From an uncultured Acidimicrobiaceae bacterium (GTDB lineage: Bacteria > Actinomycetota > Acidimicrobiia > Acidimicrobiales > Microtrichaceae), in the NCBI GenBank assembly GCA_937868025.1, contig CALMLJ010000598.1, positions 1-12,843 of the forward strand: a stretch of DNA of 12,843 nt. Direction: 5' to 3'. Positions 1-6,596 of the stretch are shown here, in pieces. The stretch's first letter is position 1; each line of letters starts with the position of its first letter. The notes under the pieces were generated by a model. The model ran no database searches, was not told the origin of the DNA, and saw only the letters and a list, made by a program, of their open reading frames with translations. The translations under genes were made by a program, and so were the position numbers.

Positions 1-2
1 AG

Positions 3-18
3 TTGACCGCCCGGTCAA
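3..18. promoter_or_regulatory. TetR-like operator palindrome upstream of the amidohydrolase gene
   Basis: Perfect 7-2-7 inverted repeat TTGACCG-CC-CGGTCAA, ending 45 bp before the ATG of the amidohydrolase. Its left half-site doubles as a TTGACC -35 hexamer, so a bound repressor would block RNA polymerase directly. Palindromes of this size are typical of TetR-family repressors of actinobacterial catabolic genes. No regulator gene is visible in the window, so the binding protein is unknown and the site could also serve a gene left of the window. Confidence 0.55.
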
Positions 19-31
19 GTGACACGAGACT
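3..31 (+). promoter_or_regulatory. Candidate promoter of the amidohydrolase gene
   Basis: TTGACC (3-8) is a good -35 match. After a 17-bp spacer, GAGACT (26-31) is a weak -10 that keeps the A at position 2 and the T at position 6. Transcription would start near 38 and give a leader of about 25 nt containing a GA-rich ribosome binding site (49-56). The -35 is convincing, the -10 poor. Confidence 0.35.
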
Positions 32-63
32 GGTTCCACGCTCAGATCGAGGGGGGACCTCGC

Positions 64-1776
64 ATGCACGATCTCGTGATCCGGAACGCCAACATCGTCG
101 ACGGTTCGGGGGCGCCGGCCTTCACCGGTGACATCGCCGTGGACGGCGATCGCATCGTCGCCGTCGGTGTCGTCGAGGGGGAGGGCCGTCGGGAGATCGA
201 CGCTGCCGGAAACCTCGTGACGCCGGGATGGGTCGACATCCACACGCACTACGACGGGCAGGTCACGTGGGACCCCGAGGTCAGCCCCTCGGGGTGGCAC
301 GGCGTCACCACGATCGTCATGGGCAACTGTGGCGTCGGGTTCGCTCCCGCCGACCCGGCGCGTCGCGAGTGGCTCATCCAGCTGATGGAGGGTGTCGAGG
401 ACATCCCGGGCGCCGCGCTCGACGAAGGCATGAGCTGGAATTGGGAGACGTTCCCGGAGTACCTCGACGAGGTCGACAGCATGGGCCGGGTCCTCGACGT
501 CGCGGCCCTCGTGCCCCACGGCGCGGTGCGGGCGTACGTCATGGGCAACCAGGCCGCAGTCCACGATCAGGCCACGCCCGAGCAGATCGACGCGATGACC
601 ACGATCGTGCGGGAGGCCATCGAGGCGGGGGCCATCGGGTTCTCGACGACGCGGACCCTGCTGCATCGCGCCAAGGACGGCGAGCTCGCGGCGGGCACCA
701 ACGCCGACGCCGCTGAACTCATCGGGATCGGTCGGGCGCTCGGGGAGGCCGAGGCCGGGGTGTTCTCGGTCGCGTCCGACATGTTCGACCCGGTGTCGGA
801 GATCGCCTGGATGACCGAGGTGTCACGGGAGTCCGGCCGCCCCGTCACCTTCGCCTGCCTGCAGAGCCCGATCCAGCCGGACAACTGGCGACAGCTCATC
901 GAGCTGGCTGACGGCGCCGCCGAGAATGGTGCGCACATCGTGCCCCAGGTCGCGGGCCGCCCGGCGTGCGTCATGTTGGGCTTCGAGTCGAGCGCCAACC
1001 CGTTCATGTTCCACCAGGGCTACAAGCAGGTCGCCGACCTCCCGCTCGCCGAGCGAGTGGCGCACCTCCGCAAGCCCGAGGTGCGCCAGGCGATCCTCGA
1101 CGAGCAGGTCGAGCTGCGTGGTCTCCAGGCCATCGTGATGCAGTCGTTCCACCGCCTCTACCCACTCGGCGACCCGCCCGAGTACGAGCCCGGCCCCGAT
1201 CGCAGCGTGCTCGCGATCGCCGAGCGCGAAGGCCGTTCGCCGGCGGAGGTCGCGTACGACCTCATGCTCGAGAACGACGGCCATGCGCTGCTGTACTTCC
1301 CGCTCATCGGCTATGCCGCCGGCGATTTCGACGCCCTCGAGGAGATGCTCCACCATCCGACGACGGTGCTCGGCCTCGGCGACGGCGGGGCTCACTGTGG
1401 GGTGCTCTGCGACGCCGGCCTGCCGACGTACATGCTCGCCCACTGGGTGCGCGACCGCAGCCGTGGCGGCCGTTTGACGATCGAGGAAGCGGTCCACCAC
1501 CAGACCCGCCGAACCGCCGCGTTGTACGGATTCGAGGACCGGGGGCTGCTCGCCCCCGGCTACCTCGCCGACATCAACGTGATCGACTTCGAGGGCCTGA
1601 CGGTGCCCGCCCCCGAGATGGTCTACGACCTGCCCGCCGGTGGTCGTCGCCTCATCCAGCGGGCCGAGGGTTACCTCGCCACGATCAAGTCCGGGGTCGT
1701 CGTGCGTGACCACGACGAGCCGACGGGCGAGCGCCCGGGCCGGCTGCTCCGCGGCCACCAGCCGGCCCCGGCCTGA
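64..1776 (+). CDS. Amidohydrolase of the N-acyl-D-amino-acid deacylase-like family (Amidohydro_3)
   Basis: Probable cytoplasmic metal-dependent hydrolase of 570 residues with the composite beta-sandwich plus TIM-barrel architecture of D-aminoacylases and dihydropyrimidinases. The N-terminus has the strand pattern LVIRNANIVDGSG. The metal site begins at VDIHTHYDGQ (H60, H62). GNCGVGF (88-94) supplies the Cys (C90) that ligates zinc in D-aminoacylase. VPHGAVR (151-157) and GLGDGGAHCG (437-446, D440 as likely catalytic Asp, H444) are also present. The two barrel histidines usually found after the EAGAIGFST stretch (187-195) are missing: that region reads SVASDM and FACLQSP. This places it in a divergent subfamily, and the real substrate is uncertain. 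I chose the ATG at 64 over a GTG at 19 because GAGGGGGG (49-56) lies 7 nt before it and the family homology starts there. It is convergent with the next gene, with a 24-bp gap in which I see no terminator. The fold is secure; substrate specificity is not. Confidence 0.85.
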   Translation: MHDLVIRNANIVDGSGAPAFTGDIAVDGDRIVAVGVVEGEGRREIDAAGNLVTPGWVDIHTHYDGQVTWDPEVSPSGWHGVTTIVMGNCGVGFAPADPARREWLIQLMEGVEDIPGAALDEGMSWNWETFPEYLDEVDSMGRVLDVAALVPHGAVRAYVMGNQAAVHDQATPEQIDAMTTIVREAIEAGAIGFSTTRTLLHRAKDGELAAGTNADAAELIGIGRALGEAEAGVFSVASDMFDPVSEIAWMTEVSRESGRPVTFACLQSPIQPDNWRQLIELADGAAENGAHIVPQVAGRPACVMLGFESSANPFMFHQGYKQVADLPLAERVAHLRKPEVRQAILDEQVELRGLQAIVMQSFHRLYPLGDPPEYEPGPDRSVLAIAEREGRSPAEVAYDLMLENDGHALLYFPLIGYAAGDFDALEEMLHHPTTVLGLGDGGAHCGVLCDAGLPTYMLAHWVRDRSRGGRLTIEEAVHHQTRRTAALYGFEDRGLLAPGYLADINVIDFEGLTVPAPEMVYDLPAGGRRLIQRAEGYLATIKSGVVVRDHDEPTGERPGRLLRGHQPAPA

Positions 1777-1800
1777 CAGCCTCGGCCACCGTCGCGGCGA

Positions 1801-2460
1801 TCAGACGCGTCGGCCGGTCCAGGCGACGACCCGCTCGATGAGCGGCGCGTCATCGGCGATCTCGACGGCGTTGCCGAAGGGCGGCGGGTTGTCGCGGAAC
1901 TCCGGGGGCATGGCGGCGCGAGCTGCGGCGAACCGTTCGGTTCGGTCGGCGGTTGGGAAGATGGCGCGGTACGAGGCCCACGCTGCGTCCACCACGTCGT
2001 CGTCCCAGGCGACGGCGACGTCGAGCGCCCGGCCGAGGTCCCAGGTGTGCACAGCGAGTTCGGCGACGTAACCGATGAGGAGCTGGCTCCCGGGGCCCTG
2101 GACCCAGGGGAGGAACATCGGTTGGTCGAGCTTCGCGTCGTCGCCCCAGTCCGCCTCGGCGCGTGAGTACGCCTCGTCCCAGGCGGCGGTCCATCCCGCC
2201 TCGGGGACACCCGACGTGTCGGGGAGGGACATGGCGTCGGTGCCGTTCCCGAGGGCGACGACACGTTCGAGGACCATCAACAGGTGGCTGCCGAGCTCGG
2301 CGACGTTCATGTCGTCGCACGGCGTCGGTCGACCGTGGTCGGCGGGCGTCAACCCGGCAAGCAGGCCCCGGGTCGCAGCCGCGGCCCGGGCGAAGAGCTC
2401 GCGAGGGTCGACGGTGGCGCTGTCGGTGGTGTGGGTGGCTGGAGCGGTGGTGTTGGTCAT
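1801..2460 (-). CDS. TIGR03086-family metal-binding protein (DinB-like, maleylpyruvate isomerase N-terminal fold)
   Basis: A 219-residue protein of the DinB/mycothiol-dependent maleylpyruvate-isomerase superfamily, four-helix-bundle proteins that bind a divalent metal through histidines. Visible hallmarks are TPCDDMNVAELGSHL (46-60, H59), the central helix AELAVHTWDLGRAL (133-146, with H138 and E134 as likely ligands) and the typical C-terminal ending APLIERVVAWTGRR (205-218). Characterised relatives use mycothiol as thiol cofactor. For TIGR03086 members the reaction is generally unknown, and nothing here identifies a substrate. I chose the ATG at 2460 because family similarity starts shortly after it and the reading frame upstream runs through the operator and into the divergent gene. 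No Shine-Dalgarno site precedes it, and a CACACT box ends 7 nt upstream, which suggests a leaderless mRNA. Residues 1-16 are Thr/Ala-rich and look unstructured. Confidence 0.8.
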   Translation of the reverse strand: MTNTTAPATHTTDSATVDPRELFARAAAATRGLLAGLTPADHGRPTPCDDMNVAELGSHLLMVLERVVALGNGTDAMSLPDTSGVPEAGWTAAWDEAYSRAEADWGDDAKLDQPMFLPWVQGPGSQLLIGYVAELAVHTWDLGRALDVAVAWDDDVVDAAWASYRAIFPTADRTERFAAARAAMPPEFRDNPPPFGNAVEIADDAPLIERVVAWTGRRV

Positions 2461-2467
2461 GGAGTGC

Positions 2468-2473
2468 AGTGTG
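2468..2473 (-). promoter_or_regulatory. Possible -10 box for a leaderless TIGR03086 transcript
   Basis: Read on the minus strand the hexamer is CACACT, a weak match to TANNNT, ending 7 nt before the ATG. The corresponding -35 region would fall inside the large palindrome at 2480-2506. The lack of any ribosome binding site supports a leaderless start, but the hexamer itself is weak. Confidence 0.25.
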
Positions 2474-2479
2474 CGACCC

Positions 2480-2506
2480 AAATGTGGCCACCTTGTGGCC
2501 ACATTT
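2480..2506. promoter_or_regulatory. Strong 27-bp operator between TIGR03086 gene and ABC-F gene
   Basis: Two 11-bp arms, AAATGTGGCCA and TGGCCACATTT, are perfect inverted repeats around a 5-bp centre (CCTTG). Each half also contains the self-complementary octamer GTGGCCAC (2484-2491 and 2495-2502), and the two octamers start 11 bp apart, about one helical turn. This allows either one dimer on the large palindrome or two dimers side by side. The site begins 20 bp upstream of the minus-strand gene, over its -35 region, and ends 87 bp before the plus-strand gene, so the minus-strand gene is the likelier target. The regulator is not in the window and I do not recognise the motif. Confidence 0.65.
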
Positions 2507-2578
2507 ACGAGAAGGTTCGAACGAACGCGGCGCGGTGGTCCCGGCAGGCAGGCGGACCGCCGCCGGTGGCCGGACGCG

Positions 2579-2584
2579 TAGCCT
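2579..2584 (+). promoter_or_regulatory. -10 box of a probable leaderless ABC-F transcript
   Basis: TAGCCT fits TANNNT and ends 9 nt before the ATG, so transcription should begin at or next to the start codon. No Shine-Dalgarno sequence is present in the preceding 20 nt. I see no clear -35 box. Confidence 0.4.
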
Positions 2585-2593
2585 CGCGACTCG

Positions 2594-4390
2594 ATGATCC
2601 TCGTCGACCTCGTCCGTGTGGGCGCCTCCCGTCCCGGCAAGCCGCTGTTCGCCGACCTCTCGCTCACCATCAACACCGGCGACCGTCTCGGTATCGTCGG
2701 CATCAACGGGTGTGGCAAGTCGACGTTGATGCGCGTGATGAGCGGCGCCGACCTGCCCGAGAGCGGCACGGTGCGGATGGGCAGCGGCGTGCGCGTCGCC
2801 GTGCTCGACCAGGAACCCCGGCTCACGGGCGGCACGGTTCACGAGGCGGCAGGCGCCGGCTGGGAGTCCGACGCCGTCCTCGACCGTCTCGGGATAGGCG
2901 CCCATCTCGACGCCCCCGTCGATCGCCTCTCCGGTGGCCAGGCCAAGCGGGTCGCCCTGGCGCGGGCGCTCACCGCCGAGTCCGACCTGCTGATCCTCGA
3001 CGAGCCGACCAACCACCTCGACATCGACGCGATCGCGTGGCTCGAGGAGCGACTCGCCGCGTACTCCGGCGGCCTTGTCATGGTCACCCACGACCGTCAC
3101 GTGCTCGACCGGGTGACGAACCGCGTGCTCGAACTCGACCGGGGCCAGGCCTTTCTCCACGACGGCGGCTACGACGTGTATCTCGAGGGCAAGGCCGACC
3201 GGGCCGAGGCCGACGCCAAGGCCGAGTCCGTCCGCAAGAACCTCGCACGTACCGAGCTGGCATGGCTGCGACGCGGCGCCCCGGCGCGGACCTCCAAGCC
3301 GAAGGCCCGCATCGCCACCGCGACGGCGCTGGTCGAGGGCAAGGCGCGGGCGGAGGCCCGAACCGGAGACCTCCCGCTGCACTTCGGCACGCCGCGCCTC
3401 GGCGATCAGGTCGTCGAACTGCACGGCATCGGCCACCGCTACGCCGACGACCGGCCCTGGCTGTTCCGCGACGTCGAGCTCCTGTTGGACCCTCGCGAGC
3501 GGCTCGGGATCGTCGGCCGCAACGGAACCGGCAAGTCGACGCTGCTCGAGATCATCGCCGGCCGCCTCGAGCCGGCCGCCGGCACGATCAAGCTCGGCCA
3601 GACGGCGACGGTCGGCTACTTCGACCAGCGCGGTCGTGACCTCGACCCGACCGCCCGCGTGCGCGACGTCGTCGCCGGTCCGCACCGAACTCCCGACCAC
3701 GCCGACAAGGCGCTCATGGAAGCGTTCTGGTTCGACGGCGATGCCCAGTACGCGCCGGTCGGCCTGTTGTCGGGCGGCGAGCGTCGTCGTCTCCAACTCC
3801 TCGTCACGCTCGCCGAGAAGCCGAACGTGCTCCTCCTCGACGAGCCGACCAACGACCTCGACCTCGACACGCTGCGGGCGCTCGAGGAGTTCCTCGACGA
3901 GTGGCCGGGGGCGCTGCTCGTCGTGAGCCACGACCGGGCGTTCCTCGAACGGACCGTTGCCGACGTGATCGTGCTCGACGGCACCGGGTTCGCCGGCCGC
4001 AAGCCCGGCGGATACGCGGCGTACGAGACTGAGCGGCGCGCCGCGCCGCGGCGTCGGGGTTCGGTCGCCGATGCGACGCCGCGTTCCGACACCGCCCCGA
4101 AGCCGTCGCGCCCGGTGGCACCGAGCGTCGGCGCAGCCGATCCGGATGCGAAGGTCCGGAGCCCCTCCACGTTGCGCCACCGGTTCCGCGCCGTGGAACG
4201 CGAGCAGGCGACGCTGCAGGCGCGACACGACGAGCTGAACGCCGAACTCGTGGCGTCGTCGGCCGATCACGTGCGGCTCGCGGAGCTTGCCGTCGAGCTG
4301 CAGTCGGTCGACGCCGAGCTGTCGAGCATCGAGGAGGAATGGCTCGAGCTGGCGGCCGAGGCCGAGGAGCGGGGCCTCACCCTCGACTGA
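2594..4390 (+). CDS. ABC-F family ATP-binding protein, Uup-like
   Basis: A 598-residue soluble protein with two ABC ATPase domains and no membrane segment, as in ABC-F factors that act on ribosomes or, for Uup, are linked to ribosome function and DNA transposition. Domain 1 has Walker A GINGCGKST (36-44), signature LSGGQ (112-116), Walker B LLILDEP (132-138) and switch His H166. Domain 2 has GRNGTGKST (308-316), LSGGERRRL (392-400), VLLLDEP (412-418) and H446. The interdomain linker contains ELAWLRRGAPARTSKPKARI (221-240), typical of the Uup subgroup. A charged region (480-525) leads to a C-terminal coiled coil (about 527-595), matching the Uup tail. All catalytic glutamates are present, so both sites look active. 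It stands alone, with no partner permease, which excludes transport. Uup-like is the best call; exact cellular role is not deducible. Confidence 0.92.
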   Translation: MILVDLVRVGASRPGKPLFADLSLTINTGDRLGIVGINGCGKSTLMRVMSGADLPESGTVRMGSGVRVAVLDQEPRLTGGTVHEAAGAGWESDAVLDRLGIGAHLDAPVDRLSGGQAKRVALARALTAESDLLILDEPTNHLDIDAIAWLEERLAAYSGGLVMVTHDRHVLDRVTNRVLELDRGQAFLHDGGYDVYLEGKADRAEADAKAESVRKNLARTELAWLRRGAPARTSKPKARIATATALVEGKARAEARTGDLPLHFGTPRLGDQVVELHGIGHRYADDRPWLFRDVELLLDPRERLGIVGRNGTGKSTLLEIIAGRLEPAAGTIKLGQTATVGYFDQRGRDLDPTARVRDVVAGPHRTPDHADKALMEAFWFDGDAQYAPVGLLSGGERRRLQLLVTLAEKPNVLLLDEPTNDLDLDTLRALEEFLDEWPGALLVVSHDRAFLERTVADVIVLDGTGFAGRKPGGYAAYETERRAAPRRRGSVADATPRSDTAPKPSRPVAPSVGAADPDAKVRSPSTLRHRFRAVEREQATLQARHDELNAELVASSADHVRLAELAVELQSVDAELSSIEEEWLELAAEAEERGLTLD

Positions 4391-4393
4391 GCC

Positions 4394-4411
4394 GGGAGTG
4401 GGGCCATTCCC
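4394..4411 (+). terminator. Possible terminator hairpin after the ABC-F gene
   Basis: GGGAGTGG (4394-4401) can pair with CCATTCCC (4404-4411) with one G-U wobble, starting 4 nt after the stop codon. There is no U-tract, which is common for actinobacterial terminators. The predicted loop is very tight, so the outer seven pairs are the likely stem. Confidence 0.35.
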
Positions 4412-4429
4412 TGAGCAGGTTCCCAGCGA

Positions 4430-4450
4430 CTCTGAGGGTTCTCTGAGGTT
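4430..4450 (+). promoter_or_regulatory. Tandem direct repeat at the -35 position (pho-box-like)
   Basis: CTCTGAGGGTT (4430-4440) is followed directly by CTCTGAGGTT (4441-4450). A weaker third copy, CCTGAGCAGGTT, begins at 4410. The CTGAG cores start at 4411, 4432 and 4442, spacings of 21 and 10 bp, so they face one side of the helix. The last repeat ends 7 bp before the -10 box and replaces a -35 element. OmpR/PhoB-family response regulators activate from exactly this arrangement. The family assignment is inference. Confidence 0.55.
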
Positions 4451-4457
4451 CGGGTCG

Positions 4458-4463
4458 TACCGT
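4458..4463 (+). promoter_or_regulatory. -10 box of the secreted-protein gene
   Basis: TACCGT fits TANNNT. It would start transcription near 4470 and give a leader of about 28 nt with the AGGAG ribosome binding site (4488-4492). No consensus -35 is present; the direct repeats fill that position, suggesting an activator-dependent promoter. Confidence 0.45.
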
Positions 4464-4497
4464 CGCCCGGGCAGACGACCACGAACCAGGAGCACAC

Positions 4498-5205
4498 ATG
4501 CGCAAGCAGCTCGCAGCAGTAGGACTGACCGCAGGACTCGCCGTCGGCGCGGTTGCCGGTTTCGCGTTCACGAGTGGCACCGCTGCCGTCGGTGCCCAGG
4601 ACGAGACGACCACCACGGCGCCGGTGTCGGCGCCGACCAAAGCGGACCGTCCCGATCGCTCCGGACGCATCCAGGAGACCCTGCGGCCGCTCGTCGAGGA
4701 CGGCACGATCACCCAGGCGCAGGCCGACAAGGTGACCGACGCCCTCGTGGCCGCGTCGCCCGACCGCGACCACGGTGACCGGGGCGGCCCCTGGGGCCAC
4801 GGCGGGTTCGGCCTGGGCCTCGACGCTGCGGCCAAGGCCCTCGGCACCACCGCCGACGAGCTCAGGACCGAACTCCAGAAGGGTTCCTCGATCGCTGACG
4901 TGGCCAAGGCGAAGGGTGTCGACCCGGCGACGGTCACCGACGCCCTCGTCGCCGAGGCGACGACCCGCATCGACGAGCAGGTTGCGAACGGCAAGGTCAC
5001 CCGGGACGAGGCCGACCAGCGGATCGCCGAGCTGAAGGACCGGATCGCAGCGATGGTCAACGGCGAGCTCCCGGCGGGAGGCCCGGGCGCTGCGGGCGGA
5101 CCGGGTCGAGGCCACGGCGAGTTCGGTGGCCGCGGCGGGTGGGGTCACGGCCCGACGGGCGGCGATGAGCGCCCGAACGAAGCGCCGACCACCACCGAGG
5201 GGTAG
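4498..5205 (+). CDS. Secreted helical protein of unknown function with Gly/His-rich segments
   Basis: A 235-residue exported protein that I do not recognise as a named family. A signal peptide (K3 charge, hydrophobic stretch 6-30) ends at a likely signal-peptidase site VGA|QDE (33/34). After a short Thr/Ala/Pro linker, a charged helical region follows. It contains a helix-turn-helix-like unit, LGTTADELRTELQKGSSIAD (115-134), then VAKAKGVDPATVTDALVAEA (135-154). Such units recur in actinobacterial secreted proteins. An internal repeat is visible: LVEDGTITQAQADKVTDAL (65-83) resembles QVANGKVTRDEADQRIAEL (161-179). Two Gly/His-rich stretches (95-108 and 201-222) could bind metal or be flexible. 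The ATG has AGGAG 5 nt upstream. It appears monocistronic, convergent with the next gene, and may be under response-regulator control through the upstream repeats. A cell-envelope stress or metal role is only a guess. Confidence 0.8.
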   Translation: MRKQLAAVGLTAGLAVGAVAGFAFTSGTAAVGAQDETTTTAPVSAPTKADRPDRSGRIQETLRPLVEDGTITQAQADKVTDALVAASPDRDHGDRGGPWGHGGFGLGLDAAAKALGTTADELRTELQKGSSIADVAKAKGVDPATVTDALVAEATTRIDEQVANGKVTRDEADQRIAELKDRIAAMVNGELPAGGPGAAGGPGRGHGEFGGRGGWGHGPTGGDERPNEAPTTTEG

Positions 5206-5216
5206 TCGGCGCCTCG

Positions 5217-5241
5217 CCCCGAGCAGGTCACTCGGTCGGGG
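5217..5241. terminator. Weak bidirectional terminator candidate between convergent genes
   Basis: CCCCGA (5217-5222) and TCGGGG (5236-5241) are complementary with a 13-nt loop. An alternative smaller stem is CCGAG (5219-5223) with CTCGG (5231-5235). The structure overlaps the last codons of the minus-strand gene. There is no U-tract on either strand. Confidence 0.3.
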
Positions 5242-6481
5242 TCGACTCCCGTTGCGCCCACGAGTAGACGCCCTTCGCCATCGTCGACCGTTCGATCGAG
5301 GCGCGGGCCCCGAACACCGCGGCCCGCGCCGAGCGGACCTCGTCGACGTCGGGCTGGGCGAGCGACGCCATCTCCACGAGGTGGGCGGCCAGGCGATGCT
5401 CGCCGGACGCCGAGAGCTCGAGCGCCCGTTCCACGAGGCGATCGACCCCGCCGGCGAGCGCCGCCACCTCGGCTGCGACCGCGGCGTCGGGCGCCGGCTT
5501 GAGGTTGGCGGGGTTGCCGTCGTACCAGCCGCCGTACAGCCGCCAGATGTTGCGTACGACGAACTCCGGCTCGTCGTACACCGGCTGGAGCCACGGGCGG
5601 CCGAGAAGGTCGTCGGGGGGCGTGACGGTGTGGATGATGTCGTCGAGGCGGGCGCCGGCGTTCATGAGATCGATCGTCTGGGTGAAGAGCGATTCGAGAT
5701 AGCGGGCCGTGTCGGTGAGGACCCCCTTGATCCGCTCGGCACCGGCGATGGGCAGACCATGACCCGGGAGCAGGAACTCGGCGCCGAGCTCCGCCATCTT
5801 CCGCAGTGCGGCCGCCCACTCGTCGCAGTACCGCTGGGCCTTCTGGGGGTTGCCACAATTGGGGCTGGCCCAGATGAACAGGTCGCCGGTGCAGAGGACT
5901 TTCGACTCGGGGATCCACACCCACGTGTGGTCGTCGGTCTCACCGCGGTCGTGGCGCAACTCGAAGGCGGTGTCGCCGACGGTGACGGCGAGCTCGGACT
6001 CGTAGGTCTCGTCGGGGTACCGGTAGTCGCCGGGGAACATCGGGAACGGCAGTTGGAACTGCCGCTGGTTGATGATGCCGTTGTACCCGTTGGTCGCCTC
6101 GTAGCGGCGGAACCGCTGGGGGAGTGCCTCGTGCGCCAGCACCCGGGCCGGACCGTTGCCCTCGGCCTCGAAGAGCTTCACGGCGTAGATGTGGTCGACG
6201 TGGCCGTGGGTGAAGACGGCGGTGTCGAGCCGCTCGTCGGTCCAGCCGCGGGTCGTCTCGACGATCGCCTGGGCATGGAGCGGACTTCCGGCGTCGACGA
6301 TGACGAGGCCGTCGCCGGTTCGCGTCGCGACGACGTTGGCGAACGACTCGATGAACGCGATGTCGTCGGTGATCGGCTGCAGACGGGCGTTGCTCGCCAT
6401 CTGCAGGGGATGGTGCTCGTCGATCGACATCGCTCCGGAGATGATTCGCTCCGACAGCTCGAGAAGGTCCGGTTCGGACAT
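5228..6481 (-). CDS. Metallo-beta-lactamase-fold hydrolase with alkylsulfatase dimerisation domain
   Basis: A 417-residue probable dizinc hydrolase related to the SdsA1/alkyl-sulfatase group, which releases sulfate from primary alkyl sulfates. The metal site is complete: THGHVDH (91-97; H92, H94, D96, H97), GETDDHTWVWIP (180-191, H185), LCTGD (196-200, D200) and LPGHG (238-242, H241). The C-terminal part holds the alkylsulfatase dimerisation signature NIWRLYGGWYDGNPANLKPA (311-330) followed by helices to about 395. Characterised alkylsulfatases are much longer, with a secretion signal and a C-terminal SCP2-like domain. Neither is present here, so this is a compact cytoplasmic relative that may act on another ester. 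The ATG at 6481 has AGGGGG 5 nt upstream. The gene is a single transcription unit, divergent from the Thr-rich secreted protein and convergent with the other. Fold and metal site are certain; sulfatase activity is inference. Confidence 0.85.
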   Translation of the reverse strand: MSEPDLLELSERIISGAMSIDEHHPLQMASNARLQPITDDIAFIESFANVVATRTGDGLVIVDAGSPLHAQAIVETTRGWTDERLDTAVFTHGHVDHIYAVKLFEAEGNGPARVLAHEALPQRFRRYEATNGYNGIINQRQFQLPFPMFPGDYRYPDETYESELAVTVGDTAFELRHDRGETDDHTWVWIPESKVLCTGDLFIWASPNCGNPQKAQRYCDEWAAALRKMAELGAEFLLPGHGLPIAGAERIKGVLTDTARYLESLFTQTIDLMNAGARLDDIIHTVTPPDDLLGRPWLQPVYDEPEFVVRNIWRLYGGWYDGNPANLKPAPDAAVAAEVAALAGGVDRLVERALELSASGEHRLAAHLVEMASLAQPDVDEVRSARAAVFGARASIERSTMAKGVYSWAQRESTPTE

Positions 6482-6522
6482 GTGGTCCCCCTGTCTCCGA
6501 CCGTTCGGCCAGAACGTTCAAG

Positions 6523-6528
6523 AGGTTA
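6523..6528 (-). promoter_or_regulatory. Candidate -10 box for the MBL-fold hydrolase gene
   Basis: On the minus strand the hexamer is TAACCT (TANNNT). It predicts a start near 6516 and a leader of about 35 nt with its Shine-Dalgarno site. The palindrome GAACGTTC (6512-6519) sits at that predicted start and could be an operator half. I see no good -35. Confidence 0.3.
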
Positions 6529-6596
6529 GGCGGCACCGTCGATGGGTAGGGACTGAGGATGAAGGACCCGGAAATGCATCGAATGCAGGTGAATGT

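Noticed and set aside
823..1758. 311-codon minus-strand frame opposite the amidohydrolase
   Set aside because: Mirror of the conserved plus-strand gene; low-complexity composition, no family motifs and no start signals.
1777..1800. Terminator between the first two convergent genes
   Set aside because: No stem of useful length and no U-tract in the 24-bp gap.
2594..4390. ABC-F protein as an antibiotic-resistance factor
   Set aside because: The linker and coiled-coil tail match the Uup subgroup rather than ribosome-protection factors, and no resistance or biosynthetic genes are nearby.
1850..4495. Very long open frame (881 codons) on the minus strand, antisense to the ABC-F gene
   Set aside because: It lies opposite a gene with unmistakable Walker, signature and linker motifs, and its translation is Arg-rich without recognisable domains. 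Long antisense frames are normal in GC-rich DNA with strong third-position GC bias.
5126..6529. 467-codon plus-strand frame opposite the MBL-fold hydrolase
   Set aside because: The minus strand carries the complete metal-binding motifs and a good Shine-Dalgarno site; the plus-strand translation is a shadow.
6575..6587. TGCAT-CGA-ATGCA inverted repeat between the divergent genes
   Set aside because: Only 5 bp per arm and not aligned with either predicted promoter; could easily be chance.
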